The translations under genes and the position numbers were made by a program. Below the pieces are notes generated by a model. The model saw only the letters and a list, made by a program, of their open reading frames with translations. It had not been told where the DNA came from and ran no database searches. From contig NZ_DAMBQF010000023.1 in assembly GCF_032062245.1 (NCBI RefSeq), forward strand, positions 1 to 39,511: a stretch of DNA of 39,511 nucleotides, given 5' to 3'. This document shows, piece by piece, positions 8,377 through 17,598 of the stretch (position 1 is the first letter of the stretch; the number at the start of each line of letters is the position of its first letter). The DNA is from Soonwooa sp032062245. GTDB lineage: Bacteria > Bacteroidota > Bacteroidia > Flavobacteriales > Weeksellaceae.

Positions 8377-9084
8377 CTATTTTTTAGTGTTAGTATTATT
8401 CTCTTCAGTAGCTGGTTTGTCATCAGCTTTCGGTGCTGCATCCGTTGCAGGAGCTGCCGCTGGTACTGCACCAACTTTAAAAGCGTTCATAACATACATT
8501 GCTACTCTCCATCGGTCACCTGGATTAAGTTGTCCTGCATAAGATCCCATCGCATTTCTACCATGTGATAGAACATAATGTACAGATCCTACAGTAATTT
8601 CTCTATCCTTATAATTTGGTACACCAGAGTAAGCGCCACTTTGTACAATTGGTCCTTGACCATCACCACCTGTACCATGACAAGCAGCACAAGTATGATC
8701 AAATAAAATTTTACCTCTTTCTAAATCTTTTTCAAGATTTTTTGGGTTAAGTGGAGATGCTGTTAAAGTCTTAGACTTATCATAACCAGCATTGTATTCG
8801 TCAACGTTTTTAGGATTTCCCTCTTCGTCGATAACGCCATCTTTGTTTTGAGAAACTGTACCATCTACTGGAGATAATCCTGTTGCTCCTGCATTAGCAG
8901 CAAACAAAGGAATTTCGTTTTCGTGTTTAGAATAAGCATCTTCAGCTTTCATCAAAGGATCGTACGCTACTGGAAAATACATATCCGGGAAATAAACCAA
9001 AGGTGGATTCTCTTTACTACAAGAAGTTAAAAGAACACTTGCAAAGCCTAAAACAGCTGTAATTTTAATAATATTCTTGTTCAT
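8377..9084 (-). CDS. actE: Alternative complex III subunit ActE, monohaem cytochrome c lipoprotein
   Basis: A 235-residue lipoprotein with a signal peptide ending in the lipobox LLTSC (Cys 22). It has one c-type haem site, CAACHG (Cys 132, 135, His 136), and a likely axial methionine in GRNAMGSYAG. ActE is one of the periplasmic cytochromes that pass electrons from the ActB iron-sulfur chain towards cytochrome c. The last 35 or so residues are a low-complexity Ala/Pro/Asp/Lys/Asn tail. I prefer the ATG at 9084, one base after the actD stop and giving a standard lipoprotein signal; an ATG three codons upstream (9093) would overlap actD by eight bases. Confidence 0.93.
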   Translation of the reverse strand: MNKNIIKITAVLGFASVLLTSCSKENPPLVYFPDMYFPVAYDPLMKAEDAYSKHENEIPLFAANAGATGLSPVDGTVSQNKDGVIDEEGNPKNVDEYNAGYDKSKTLTASPLNPKNLEKDLERGKILFDHTCAACHGTGGDGQGPIVQSGAYSGVPNYKDREITVGSVHYVLSHGRNAMGSYAGQLNPGDRWRVAMYVMNAFKVGAVPAAAPATDAAPKADDKPATEENNTNTKK

Positions 9085-9085
9085 C

Positions 9086-9607
9086 TTAAGCATCTTTAAC
9101 AGTTATTTCTTCAACACCAGTATCTACAAGAATCTGTTTGATTGTTTCAACATCGTCAGATACAAACTCCATAAGGAATTTATCGTCCGTAGTTCTTGGA
9201 TCTGGATTCTGAGGTTTTGCCCCTGGATACATTTTATTTCTAACTAAGTAAGTTAATGACATCAAGTGCGCTGCACAGAATACCATTAATTCGAACATAG
9301 GTACCACAAAAGCTGGCATGTTATGTCCCCAATCGAATGATGGTTTACCACCAATATTTTGAGGCCAATCGTGTATCATCGTGTAGTATGTCACTAAAGC
9401 ACCAATTGAAACACCATAAACACCATAAAAGAAAGCAGCATCAGAAATTCTAGTTTTCTTAAGACCCAAAGCTTTGTCTAGTCCGTGTACAGGAAAAGGT
9501 GTGTAAACTTCGTTAATCTTGATACCTTTATCGTTGAAGGCTTTAACGCCGTGCATTAAATCATCGTCGTCGCCGTAAAGTCCGTAAATAATTTTAGTGG
9601 TGCTCAT
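9086..9607 (-). CDS. actD: Alternative complex III subunit ActD (DUF3341)
   Basis: A 173-residue membrane protein with two transmembrane helices (about 60-80 and 95-120). It shows the DUF3341 pattern: IIYGLYGDDDDLMHGVK at the N-terminus, INEVYTPFPVHGLD, then TYYTMIHDWPQNIGGKP between the helices. ActD is a conserved structural subunit without cofactors. The longer reading begins at 9634, but the start at 9607 (MSTTKII) gives the usual N-terminus, and an AAGGAG stretch sits directly in front of it. With this start it overlaps the end of actC by 14 bases. Confidence 0.92.
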   Translation of the reverse strand: MSTTKIIYGLYGDDDDLMHGVKAFNDKGIKINEVYTPFPVHGLDKALGLKKTRISDAAFFYGVYGVSIGALVTYYTMIHDWPQNIGGKPSFDWGHNMPAFVVPMFELMVFCAAHLMSLTYLVRNKMYPGAKPQNPDPRTTDDKFLMEFVSDDVETIKQILVDTGVEEITVKDA

Positions 9608-10991
9608 CTCCTTCTTTTGCTTTATAAGTTTCACCTGAAATTTTCAAAATACTCTTCAATTCAGCCTGTGCAATTACAGGGAATGTTCTAGCATATAATA
9701 AGAACAATACTGAGAAGAATCCTATTGTACCAAGGTATACACCCACGTCAATAATTGTTGGCATAAACATCGTCCAAGATGATGGTAAGTAGTCTCTTGA
9801 TAAGTTAATAACAATGATATCAAAACGCTCAAACCACATACCGATGTTAATGATTAATGCAATGATAAATGTTGCAAAAATGTTAGTTCTAACTTTCTTG
9901 AACCAGAATGCTGCAGGAACTACCAAGTTACAGATAATCAATGCCCAGAATGCCCACCAGTAAGGACCAGTTGCAGCACCAGGAGATAGATATACGAAAT
10001 CTTCGAATCTTGAACCTGAATACCAAGCGATAAAATATTCACAAGCGTAAGCTACAGTTACCATACCACCAGTTAGGATGATTACAATGTTCATAATCTC
10101 GATGTGGTACATTGTGATATAGTCTTCTAAGTGACAAACTTTTCTTGCTACTAACAATAACGTCTGCACCATCGCAAAACCTGAGAAGATCGCCCCAGCA
10201 ACGAAGTACGGAGGATAGATTGTCGAGTGCCAACCTTTGATAACCGAAGTTGCGAAGTCAAATGATACCGTCGTGTGTACTGAGAATACAAGCGGCGTTG
10301 CTAAACCTGCAAGAACCAAAGAAAGTTCTTCGAATCTTTGCCAGTGTTTTGCTTTACCACCCCATCCGAAAGCAAGAATAGTATAAATTTTCTTGTTGAA
10401 CGGTGTTTTAGCTCTATCTCTAATCATTGCAAAGTCAGGAATAAGTCCCATGAACCAGAACACTACTGATACTGAGAAATATGTTGAGATTGCAAATACG
10501 TCCCAAAGTAGAGGTGAGTTAAAGTTAGTCCAAAGAGATCCGAATTGGTTTGGTAAAGGGAAAACCCAATAACCTACCCAAACGCGACCCATGTGGATAA
10601 CTGGGAAAATCGCTGCCTGACATACCGCGAAAATTGTCATCGCTTCTGCAGAACGGTTAACCGACATTCTCCATCTTTGTCTAAATAATAATAGTACGGC
10701 AGAGATTAGTGTACCGGCGTGACCAATACCAACCCACCATACGAAGTTGGTAATATCCCAACCCCAGTTAATAGTTCTATTCAATCCCCATGCACCAATA
10801 CCAGTCCCAATTGTATACGCGATACAACCGAATCCGTAGATGAAAAGTACTAATGCTGCGTATAGTGATGCCCACCATAATTTACCTGCACGTTCCTCGA
10901 TAGGTCTTGCGATATCTTCTGTAATATCGTGATAAGTCTTATGACCAATAATTAAAGGTTCCCTTATCGGAGCTTCGTAATGTCCTGACAT
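9594..10991 (-). CDS. actC: Alternative complex III subunit ActC (NrfD/PsrC-like)
   Basis: A 465-residue integral membrane protein with about ten helices, related to NrfD and polysulfide reductase subunit C, the quinol-binding membrane partner of ActB. Characteristic parts are WWASLYAALVLFIYGFG (about 40-56), WDITNFVWWVGIGHAGTLIS (about 78-97), HMGRVWVGYWVFPLPNQ and GWHSTIYPPYFVAGAIFSGF. In this family the first four-helix bundle contains the quinol site and the proposed proton path. Start ATG at 10991, 18 bases after actB. Confidence 0.95.
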   Translation of the reverse strand: MSGHYEAPIREPLIIGHKTYHDITEDIARPIEERAGKLWWASLYAALVLFIYGFGCIAYTIGTGIGAWGLNRTINWGWDITNFVWWVGIGHAGTLISAVLLLFRQRWRMSVNRSAEAMTIFAVCQAAIFPVIHMGRVWVGYWVFPLPNQFGSLWTNFNSPLLWDVFAISTYFSVSVVFWFMGLIPDFAMIRDRAKTPFNKKIYTILAFGWGGKAKHWQRFEELSLVLAGLATPLVFSVHTTVSFDFATSVIKGWHSTIYPPYFVAGAIFSGFAMVQTLLLVARKVCHLEDYITMYHIEIMNIVIILTGGMVTVAYACEYFIAWYSGSRFEDFVYLSPGAATGPYWWAFWALIICNLVVPAAFWFKKVRTNIFATFIIALIINIGMWFERFDIIVINLSRDYLPSSWTMFMPTIIDVGVYLGTIGFFSVLFLLYARTFPVIAQAELKSILKISGETYKAKEGDEHH

Positions 10992-11009
10992 TTTTTACCT
11001 ATTTATTAT

Positions 11010-14000
11010 TTAAACGTTGTTTTCTTTTCTATTTCTAATTTTTGCATGGTAGAAGACGTTTGGTTTAGTACCAATCTCTTCAAGCAAAGTATATTTTCTC
11101 TTGTCGCCGAATAATGCTCTAACCTCAGAGTTAACATCGTTCATATCTCCGAACTTCATTGCTCCTGTAGAACAAGCTTTAGAACAAGCCGTTTGGAATT
11201 CTCCATCAACAACTCTTCTGCCTTCTTTTTTAGCTTCAAGAATAACATTCTGTGTCATTTGGATACACATAGAACATTTTTCCATAACCCCTCTTGTTCT
11301 TACAACAACATCAGGATTAAGAACCATTCTACCTAAATCATTATTTTGATTAAAATCAAACTTATCGTTAAGGTTATATGTAAACCAGTTGAAACGTCTT
11401 ACTTTATAAGGACAGTTGTTAGCACAATATCTAGTACCAATACATCTGTTGTAAGCCATTTGGTTTTGACCTTGCTTACCGTGTGATGTTGCCGCAACTG
11501 GACAAACAGTTTCACAAGGTGCATGGTTACAATGTTGACACATTACCGGTTGGAAGATCACATCTGGATTTTCGCTAGGCTCGATCAACATGCTATACAT
11601 TCCTGGTACGTCTAGTCCACCATCAACAGCTTCTTGTTGAGATAACTTACCATCTGGTTTAACAGTATCGAATTCTTTAGGAAGTTTCGAAGTGTAGTAA
11701 CGGTCAATTCTTAACCAATACATATCACGAGACATTCTTACTTCTTCTTTACCAACAACTGGTACGTTGTTTTCTGCTTGACAAGCAATAACACAAGCAC
11801 CACAACCAGTACAAGAGTTAAGGTCTACAGAAAGGTTAAAGTGTGGTCCATCAGTATCATCGAAAGAATCCCAAAGGTCAATTTTACCAATTGGTAAAGC
11901 ACCTCCGATAGTATGCATTTCTAATGGTTTGTTCCACTCGTTAACATCACCTAAGAATTCTGTAATTGTAGCTTCTTTAGCAATTTCATAACGTCCCATT
12001 AGGGTATTCTGAAGCTGCATTCCTGCAAACTCATGCTTATCGCCAGTTATCTTAATACTTACGTTAGAAAGTACTGTATTAGATCCATCAAATAAAGGAT
12101 AAGCATTAACACCCGTTTCTGCTACTTTACCAGAATCTTTTTTACCATAACCCAAAGCTAAACCTAAAGATCCTTCAGCTTGACCTGGCTGGATGAACAC
12201 TGGTACGTTTTTAAGTTCTTTACCGTTAACTGTTAAGTCAACAACAGAACCGTCTAACTGCATTCTTCCGTTAAGTTCGTTTTCAATTTTTAAACGCTCC
12301 GCATCTTTTGGAGAAATCGTTAAGTAATTATCCCAAGATAATCTCGTAATTGGATCTGGTAACTCTTGCAACCAAGGGTTGTTAGCTTGTGTACCATCAC
12401 CGATAGCTGTGTTAAGATATAATTGAAGTTCTAAATCTGAAGCTTTGAAAGCATTTAATTCAGAAATAGCTTGTGCAGCATTACCACCAGCGTAAGACAA
12501 AGAAGATCCTACAGCCGCAGCAGTAAAGCCGTTATATAAAGCTTTGTTAAATGAAGTTCCACCTAGAAGTGAAGCTGCACTTGCTTTAAGATAAGTATAA
12601 AAATCGTTAGCTGGGCTTCCTTTTCCGTTGATCCAAACCAATAGAGATTCTTCAATCTGTCTTGACTTGTAGATCTTTTGGATTGTTGGTTGCATTAATG
12701 AATAAGAACCAGTTTCAGGAGCGATATCACCCCAAGATTCTAACCAATGTGCAACAGGAATAATAGCTTTTGAAGCTTTGAAAACTTCATTCTTCTTGTC
12801 AACAACAGCAACTGTGCAAGTTACTTTTGACATTGCAGATTTGAAAGCTTCCCCGTTAGCGCTTGTAGAAATAGGGTTAACGTTGTTCGTAATTAATACA
12901 CCAACTTGATTTGCGTTCATCGAAGCTACTAACTCATTGAATTTAGCACCATCAAAATCTTTAAGCATGTTAGCTTTACCTGTGAAAGCAACAGAACCTA
13001 ATTTTTGGTTTATTAAATGTGCTAAAACATAAGCTGCTTTAGAACCATCAGCAAATACAACAGCTTTTGATCCTTTAGCTTGAAGTTCTTTAACGATTTC
13101 TTGTGCAACTTTATCATTAGTTCCACCGTTAAGACCGTTATATACTTCAACCAAAGTTTTGTTAACAGCACTTGGTTTTAATCTAATTCTCGAATCCGCA
13201 TTAGCCCCAGTTAAAGACATGTTAGACTCCACTTGGATATGTCTTAACATAGTAGCACCTGGCTTGCGAGCTTCAGCATAAGAAATTTCTAAACTTCCTG
13301 CGTTGTAATCTGCTAAGAAATCTGCACGGAAAGAAACTACTAATTCTGATTTTGATAAATCATAAACTGGTAAAGCTCTTTGTCCGAACACTTCTACAGC
13401 AGCATCCAATGCAGCTGCGTGAGGATAAGCCTCATAAGTTACTAACTCCGCAGATGGATATTTTGCTTTAAACTCTCCAAACAATTTTTTGAAAGTTGGA
13501 CTTGGCAAAGTGTGTGATAATAAAACAATTTTCTTACCAGCCGCTTGCGCATCATTAAGACCTTTGATAACGTAGTCATCTACTTTATCGAAAGACTCAT
13601 CAGCACCATTTAGTTTAGGTTGCTTTAGTTTGTCATTATCATATAAAGACAAAACGCTCGCTTGTGCTCTTGCATTTGTTTTACCTAAACTTCCAGCAGT
13701 TGGATTTGGTTCAATCTTGATAGGACGACCTTCTCTAGTTTTCACTAAAACGCTAGCGAAATCGAATCCATCAAAATATGACGATGCATAATAATTAGGA
13801 ATACCAGGAATGATGTCATGCGGCTTAACCACATAAGGAATTGTCTTAATAACTGGCGCTTCACAAGCTGCAAGTGTTACTGCAGCAGTCGAGAAACCTA
13901 AAAGCTTTAGGAAGTCCCTTCTGGAAGTCCCAGAATTATTCATTTTTTCCGCATCTCCTAAGAATTCATCTACTGGAATTTCATTCTGAAACTCCTTTTG

Positions 14001-14072
14001 AGCCAACTTCGCATTAAGCGATTGGTCTTTTAGTTCGTGAATACTTCTGAATTGTATTTTATTTGAAGCCAT
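11010..14072 (-). CDS. actB: Alternative complex III subunit ActB (molybdopterin-oxidoreductase-like plus Fe-S domains)
   Basis: A 1020-residue periplasmic subunit. A twin-arginine-like signal (SRRDFLKLLGF at 50-60) runs into AAVTLAAC, with a possible lipidation cysteine at 70, unusually far from the N-terminus, as is common in these proteins. Residues from about 80 to 720 resemble molybdopterin oxidoreductases but in this family hold no molybdenum cofactor. The last third is a ferredoxin-like domain: CTGCGACVIACQAENN (near 753), CQHCNHAPCETVCP (near 842), a group CIGTRYCANNCPYKVRRFNW (near 875) and CSMC with ACSKACS (near 932-975). These make a chain of four clusters that carries electrons from quinol to the haem subunits. 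Confidence 0.95.
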   Translation of the reverse strand: MASNKIQFRSIHELKDQSLNAKLAQKEFQNEIPVDEFLGDAEKMNNSGTSRRDFLKLLGFSTAAVTLAACEAPVIKTIPYVVKPHDIIPGIPNYYASSYFDGFDFASVLVKTREGRPIKIEPNPTAGSLGKTNARAQASVLSLYDNDKLKQPKLNGADESFDKVDDYVIKGLNDAQAAGKKIVLLSHTLPSPTFKKLFGEFKAKYPSAELVTYEAYPHAAALDAAVEVFGQRALPVYDLSKSELVVSFRADFLADYNAGSLEISYAEARKPGATMLRHIQVESNMSLTGANADSRIRLKPSAVNKTLVEVYNGLNGGTNDKVAQEIVKELQAKGSKAVVFADGSKAAYVLAHLINQKLGSVAFTGKANMLKDFDGAKFNELVASMNANQVGVLITNNVNPISTSANGEAFKSAMSKVTCTVAVVDKKNEVFKASKAIIPVAHWLESWGDIAPETGSYSLMQPTIQKIYKSRQIEESLLVWINGKGSPANDFYTYLKASAASLLGGTSFNKALYNGFTAAAVGSSLSYAGGNAAQAISELNAFKASDLELQLYLNTAIGDGTQANNPWLQELPDPITRLSWDNYLTISPKDAERLKIENELNGRMQLDGSVVDLTVNGKELKNVPVFIQPGQAEGSLGLALGYGKKDSGKVAETGVNAYPLFDGSNTVLSNVSIKITGDKHEFAGMQLQNTLMGRYEIAKEATITEFLGDVNEWNKPLEMHTIGGALPIGKIDLWDSFDDTDGPHFNLSVDLNSCTGCGACVIACQAENNVPVVGKEEVRMSRDMYWLRIDRYYTSKLPKEFDTVKPDGKLSQQEAVDGGLDVPGMYSMLIEPSENPDVIFQPVMCQHCNHAPCETVCPVAATSHGKQGQNQMAYNRCIGTRYCANNCPYKVRRFNWFTYNLNDKFDFNQNNDLGRMVLNPDVVVRTRGVMEKCSMCIQMTQNVILEAKKEGRRVVDGEFQTACSKACSTGAMKFGDMNDVNSEVRALFGDKRKYTLLEEIGTKPNVFYHAKIRNRKENNV

Positions 14073-14093
14073 TGATACTTCTAATTTTTGTTA

Positions 14094-15452
14094 TTAATAA
14101 TGACATTTACCACACTCTAGACCACCGATAGCATCTACAGTAATTTTAGCACCTTCGCCGTATTGTTTTTTCAACTTGTCGTGAAGATTCTTGAAATACT
14201 CTTGGTTGTAACCGTTAGTCATGTCAACTTCTGTTGTTCTGTGACATTCTATACACCATCCCATTGTAAAGTCGTTAGCCATTTGTACTACATTCATAGT
14301 ATCAACTTTACCGTGACAAGCTTTACAAACTACATCAATTTGATTGTTAGGATTTTTCTTGTTGAATGACGAGATAATCGCCTTCTCACCAGCTACAACG
14401 TGTTGTGAGTGGTTGAAGTAAACGAAATCTGGCATATTGTGGATTCTTGTCCATTCGATTGGAGAAGTTTTTCCTGTATACTGTTGTTTAGCAGGATCCC
14501 AACCAGCAGCAGCATAAATCTTTTGGATTTCTCCATCGTAGAATGCTTTATCTTTTCCTGGTTCCATGTAGTTACCGTTGTACTCAGAAATAGATCTGTG
14601 ACAGTTCATACATACATTAACTGAAGGAATTTCAGAAACCTTACCATACTTCGCGCCTGAGTGACAAAGCTGACAGTCGATTTTATTTTCTCCAGCGTGG
14701 ATCTTGTGAGAAAAATGGATAGGTTGCTCAGGTTTATAACCTTTGTAAACCCCAATCCACATTAATGAATTCCAAACACCGTACAATGCTAATACCGCAA
14801 GAATAGCGATAACACCTTTACCTACGAAGCTGTATTTCTTATAAAGTTCTGAGAAACTATTAACTCTAGTAGAATTAAGATCTGTTAACTCAGGCGTTTG
14901 TTGCAATTTAACTAATTGTCTGATTTTCACTAATAACCAAAGTAATAAACCAGCAATAACAACAAATGCTGCTAAAATCGCTTGAGAATTAAGTTGACTA
15001 TCTTTTGATTGTTGAACGTTAGCAGAAGCATCTGTTGCAGTTGCAGCAGCATCAGCTTTAGGTTCTTCTTTTGGCGGATCTGTCGTATAAGCTAGGATAT
15101 CGTCGATATCCTGATCTGACAAATTCGGGAATTGCAACATTTCCACCTTGTTGAAATCTTCGTAGATCTTGTTAGCATACTTATCGCCCGATGCTCTAAG
15201 CGCCTTATTATCCTTAATCCACTTGTGCAACCATTCCGTTTCCAAACCTTGCTCCTTTTTAATCCTGTCAACGACACCGCCCAAAGCAGGTCCAATCATC
15301 TGCTTGTCCAAGGCATGACAAGCCGTACAATTGGCTTTGAAAAGATCTTGGCCTTTCTTTGGATCTCCTTGTGCATGAATAGAAGCGCTAGTCGATAGCA
15401 ACAAACCTATTGCTATCAAACTCTTTTTATAATGCTTTCTCCAACTAATCAT
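14094..15452 (-). CDS. actA: Alternative complex III subunit ActA, multihaem cytochrome c with fused N-terminal monohaem domain
   Basis: A 452-residue cytochrome and the first gene of the act operon. A signal peptide (to about residue 27) is followed by a monohaem cytochrome c domain with CTACH at 42-46, a linker rich in Ala and Thr, and two hydrophobic helices (about 155-175 and 213-233). A periplasmic cytochrome part follows with five further haem sites: CQLCH, CMNCH, CKACH, CIECH and CGKCH near the C-terminus. Six CXXCH sites in total fit ActA of Bacteroidota, in which a small cytochrome is fused in front of the pentahaem domain. It takes part in electron delivery to cytochrome c or an oxidase. 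A -7-like box lies about 50 bases upstream. Confidence 0.93.
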   Translation of the reverse strand: MISWRKHYKKSLIAIGLLLSTSASIHAQGDPKKGQDLFKANCTACHALDKQMIGPALGGVVDRIKKEQGLETEWLHKWIKDNKALRASGDKYANKIYEDFNKVEMLQFPNLSDQDIDDILAYTTDPPKEEPKADAAATATDASANVQQSKDSQLNSQAILAAFVVIAGLLLWLLVKIRQLVKLQQTPELTDLNSTRVNSFSELYKKYSFVGKGVIAILAVLALYGVWNSLMWIGVYKGYKPEQPIHFSHKIHAGENKIDCQLCHSGAKYGKVSEIPSVNVCMNCHRSISEYNGNYMEPGKDKAFYDGEIQKIYAAAGWDPAKQQYTGKTSPIEWTRIHNMPDFVYFNHSQHVVAGEKAIISSFNKKNPNNQIDVVCKACHGKVDTMNVVQMANDFTMGWCIECHRTTEVDMTNGYNQEYFKNLHDKLKKQYGEGAKITVDAIGGLECGKCHY

Positions 15453-15501
15453 TTAATTAATCTTGGGTTAGTAAAATATATTGATTATACATTCAATTAG
15501 G

Positions 15502-15509
15502 CAAAAATA
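15502..15509 (-). promoter_or_regulatory. Possible -7 box of the act operon
   Basis: On the minus strand 15502-15509 reads TATTTTTG, fitting TAnnTTTG. No clear -33 TTG is present 19 bases upstream, so the call is tentative. It would give a leader of about 40 nt for actA. Confidence 0.4.
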
Positions 15510-15591
15510 AGACTTTAACATAAATTTATGAGAATCTTATATCTGCTTTTTCTCACTTGTTAATAATTTATAATACTTCTAAATAAGAAAG

Positions 15592-15622
15592 TTTGGCATT
15601 TTTTTTATTTATACTAAATTTG
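15592..15622 (+). promoter_or_regulatory. Consensus Bacteroidota promoter of the SPOR gene
   Basis: A -33 TTTG at 15592-15595 and a -7 box TAAATTTG at 15615-15622 are spaced by exactly 19 bases. The start of transcription would be near 15628, only about 10 bases before the ATG at 15638. It lies back to back with the actA promoter region. Confidence 0.7.
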
Positions 15623-15637
15623 CTAAAAATAAAATAA

Positions 15638-16168
15638 ATGAAAATCCTTTCTAAAGCACTACTTATTTTCATCTTTGTAATTTCATATAAGGCTACTGCT
15701 CAACTCGTTGTTAAAACCGACACCATTTCTGGAACACCTGTAAGCATGACTATGGATTCAAGAATTGACAATCTTATCAGCAAACAAGAAGAGTCTTGTG
15801 CACGTCCAAAAGGTGGATCATACTCTTCCGATTCCGAAATGATAAAGCAACCAACAAAAATTTTGGTACCAAGTAGAGAGTTAACGCAAGCCGAGATATG
15901 TCGCCAAAATCCAAAAATTATGGGTTACAAAATCCAAGTGGCGGTTGTTAAAAGCAATGAAGAAGCTCGAACAATTGGCGCGGATTTCAGAAAAAATTTC
16001 CCTTCTTTAAAAGTTGAAATTGATGCTTCTCTTCGTCCAAACTATAAAATATTAGCTGGAAGTTATTTTAATAAGCAAAGTGCTTCTAGCGATTTAAAAC
16101 GTGTTAAAGCTACTTACGGATCTGCAACAACCGTTCAATACAGAATCTTCTGTGTCGAAGCAAAGTAA
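15638..16168 (+). CDS. Secreted SPOR-domain protein
   Basis: A 176-residue protein with a signal peptide (cleavage likely after KATA, before QLVV) and a C-terminal SPOR domain from about 94 to 172 (GYKIQVAVVKSNEEARTIGADF ... NYKILAGSYFNKQSASSDL). SPOR domains bind denuded glycan strands of septal peptidoglycan, so the protein probably sits in the periplasm at division or remodelling sites. The middle part (about 45-90) has no recognised domain. Two cysteines (CARPK, AEICRQ) and a third near the end may form disulfides. It is a single-gene unit with its own promoter and terminator. Confidence 0.85.
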   Translation: MKILSKALLIFIFVISYKATAQLVVKTDTISGTPVSMTMDSRIDNLISKQEESCARPKGGSYSSDSEMIKQPTKILVPSRELTQAEICRQNPKIMGYKIQVAVVKSNEEARTIGADFRKNFPSLKVEIDASLRPNYKILAGSYFNKQSASSDLKRVKATYGSATTVQYRIFCVEAK

Positions 16169-16189
16169 AAATTAACTTAATATAAAATA

Positions 16190-16220
16190 AAAGTCCGAAA
16201 CAAAAACTTCGGACTTTTTT
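16190..16220. terminator. Bidirectional terminator between convergent genes
   Basis: AAAGTCCGAA (16190-16199) pairs perfectly with TTCGGACTTT (16208-16217), with an 8-base loop. A T tract follows on the plus strand and an A-rich tract precedes it. It serves the SPOR gene and the convergent membrane protein gene, whose stop codon starts inside the tract. Confidence 0.85.
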
Positions 16221-17493
16221 ATTTGTAATAAACATTTAAAAATTCAATAAACTCATCGAGTCTAATGAAATTATTAATGCCAAGATAAACTGTTATCAAT
16301 ACTAAACTTGTTGTTAAACTACTTATTAAAATCGAGTTTTTACGGTATGCAAAAAATAACCAACCAATAAGTAATGGAAAAACGAACACAAAATGTCCAC
16401 CGTAGATGTAAGATGTATGTAGACCAAATTTCAGAACACAGTGTATCACAACATCGATAAACAATGACCAAAATAAAATCTGTACCAATCGATTTTTAAA
16501 ATTTTTAACAAAACTCCAAATCACAAACGCCACAATCAAACCAACAACCAGATAAGACCAAAAACTGGAATAAACATCCATAAAAATGGCTTTATATTCG
16601 AAGCCTTTTTTGTTGTGATAATCTCGCAAAACGAAAGACGGGAACAACATATTACCTCCAAAAAACCAAGAATAAATCATATCCCAAAGCGGCGTCACCT
16701 TCGGATTCGAAAACTTATCATATTGTTCTTCAGTTTTAATAAAGAAATTCTGAATGTTAAAATTAATTCTGTTTAAAAATAATAAAGCAAAAACCGCCAC
16801 AGAAACTAATACTTTAGAAATTTCGAGACCGATTTTTTTCCAGTTCCAATATAATTTGGGTTGAAAAAGCATTGGTAAATAAACTTTAACAATATTCGTA
16901 ATCGTTAATCCACCAACTGTAACACCAAAAAATGTAACAGCTCCAAAAGATAAAGTCTTGTCAGCTTGATATTGTTTTGCTACATAATAATTAAACAAAC
17001 AAAGCAAAAATAATGTGTAAGTATAATTCTCGGGCGTGAAGGACAATAAAATATTAGTCGTAAAAAGTCCAAAAAAGGTAACAATTAAAAGACTTAACCA
17101 AAGTGGAAGTTTAATAATGTTTTGTAAATACTTAAAAACCTGAACGATAGATAAACTCACAATAAAACTTGAACAAAGTGCTAAGACAATTCGGAAATCA
17201 GCATTCATTTTTCCATCAGTAATCCAAAGTGCAAATTCGCGGATCCAATTAAAAAAATAATTGGAAAGCGGATGTCTCTCAAAGCCTCCGCCAGTCATGA
17301 CAATTGCGCGATTATCAAAACTAAAATAAGCATCCCACGGAATACGATCATCAAAAACAATCCTGAAATTCTTAGCAATAGAATATGCAAAACTCGAATA
17401 ACATGTTAATGCAGCTGCGAAAACAATCCACTCCCATTTTTTGGATGGAAAAACAAGTTTCAGAATATTGATAAAATAAGTCTTAATCTTCAA
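16219..17493 (-). CDS. Polytopic membrane protein, possible GT-C-like glycosyltransferase
   Basis: A 424-residue integral membrane protein with roughly ten to eleven hydrophobic segments. I do not recognise the family with certainty. The first extracytoplasmic loop (about 45-80) has acidic and basic residues (VFDDRIPWDAYFSFD, GGFERHPLSNYFFNW), the position and type of loop that carries catalytic Asp residues in GT-C lipid-phosphate-sugar transferases. That makes a sugar or lipid-linked transfer role possible but unproven. The start is TTG at 17493; no ATG lies near it, and a -7 box at 17508-17515 places the transcript start about ten bases in front, supporting it. It is convergent with the SPOR gene and shares its terminator. 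Confidence 0.7.
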   Translation of the reverse strand: MKIKTYFINILKLVFPSKKWEWIVFAAALTCYSSFAYSIAKNFRIVFDDRIPWDAYFSFDNRAIVMTGGGFERHPLSNYFFNWIREFALWITDGKMNADFRIVLALCSSFIVSLSIVQVFKYLQNIIKLPLWLSLLIVTFFGLFTTNILLSFTPENYTYTLFLLCLFNYYVAKQYQADKTLSFGAVTFFGVTVGGLTITNIVKVYLPMLFQPKLYWNWKKIGLEISKVLVSVAVFALLFLNRINFNIQNFFIKTEEQYDKFSNPKVTPLWDMIYSWFFGGNMLFPSFVLRDYHNKKGFEYKAIFMDVYSSFWSYLVVGLIVAFVIWSFVKNFKNRLVQILFWSLFIDVVIHCVLKFGLHTSYIYGGHFVFVFPLLIGWLFFAYRKNSILISSLTTSLVLITVYLGINNFIRLDEFIEFLNVYYK

Positions 17494-17507
17494 TTGAAAA
17501 ATTTTTG

Positions 17508-17515
17508 CAAAAATA
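17508..17515 (-). promoter_or_regulatory. -7 box of the polytopic membrane protein gene
   Basis: On the minus strand this reads TATTTTTG, matching TAnnTTTG, 14 bases before the TTG start codon. No consensus -33 at the usual distance. An imperfect hairpin (17550-17559 with 17573-17582) between this gene and selO has no T tract and may be a weak SelO terminator. Confidence 0.45.
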
Positions 17516-17598
17516 AGAATCGTAGCAAAACAAAGCGATTAAATAGCAAAGGCCTTTCAGAATTTTGAGCTTTGAAAGTCCTCACATATTTAAAAATT

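Noticed and set aside
17550..17582. Hairpin between selO and the membrane protein gene as a terminator
   Set aside because: The stem has a mismatch and no T tract on either strand, so I did not list it as a terminator.
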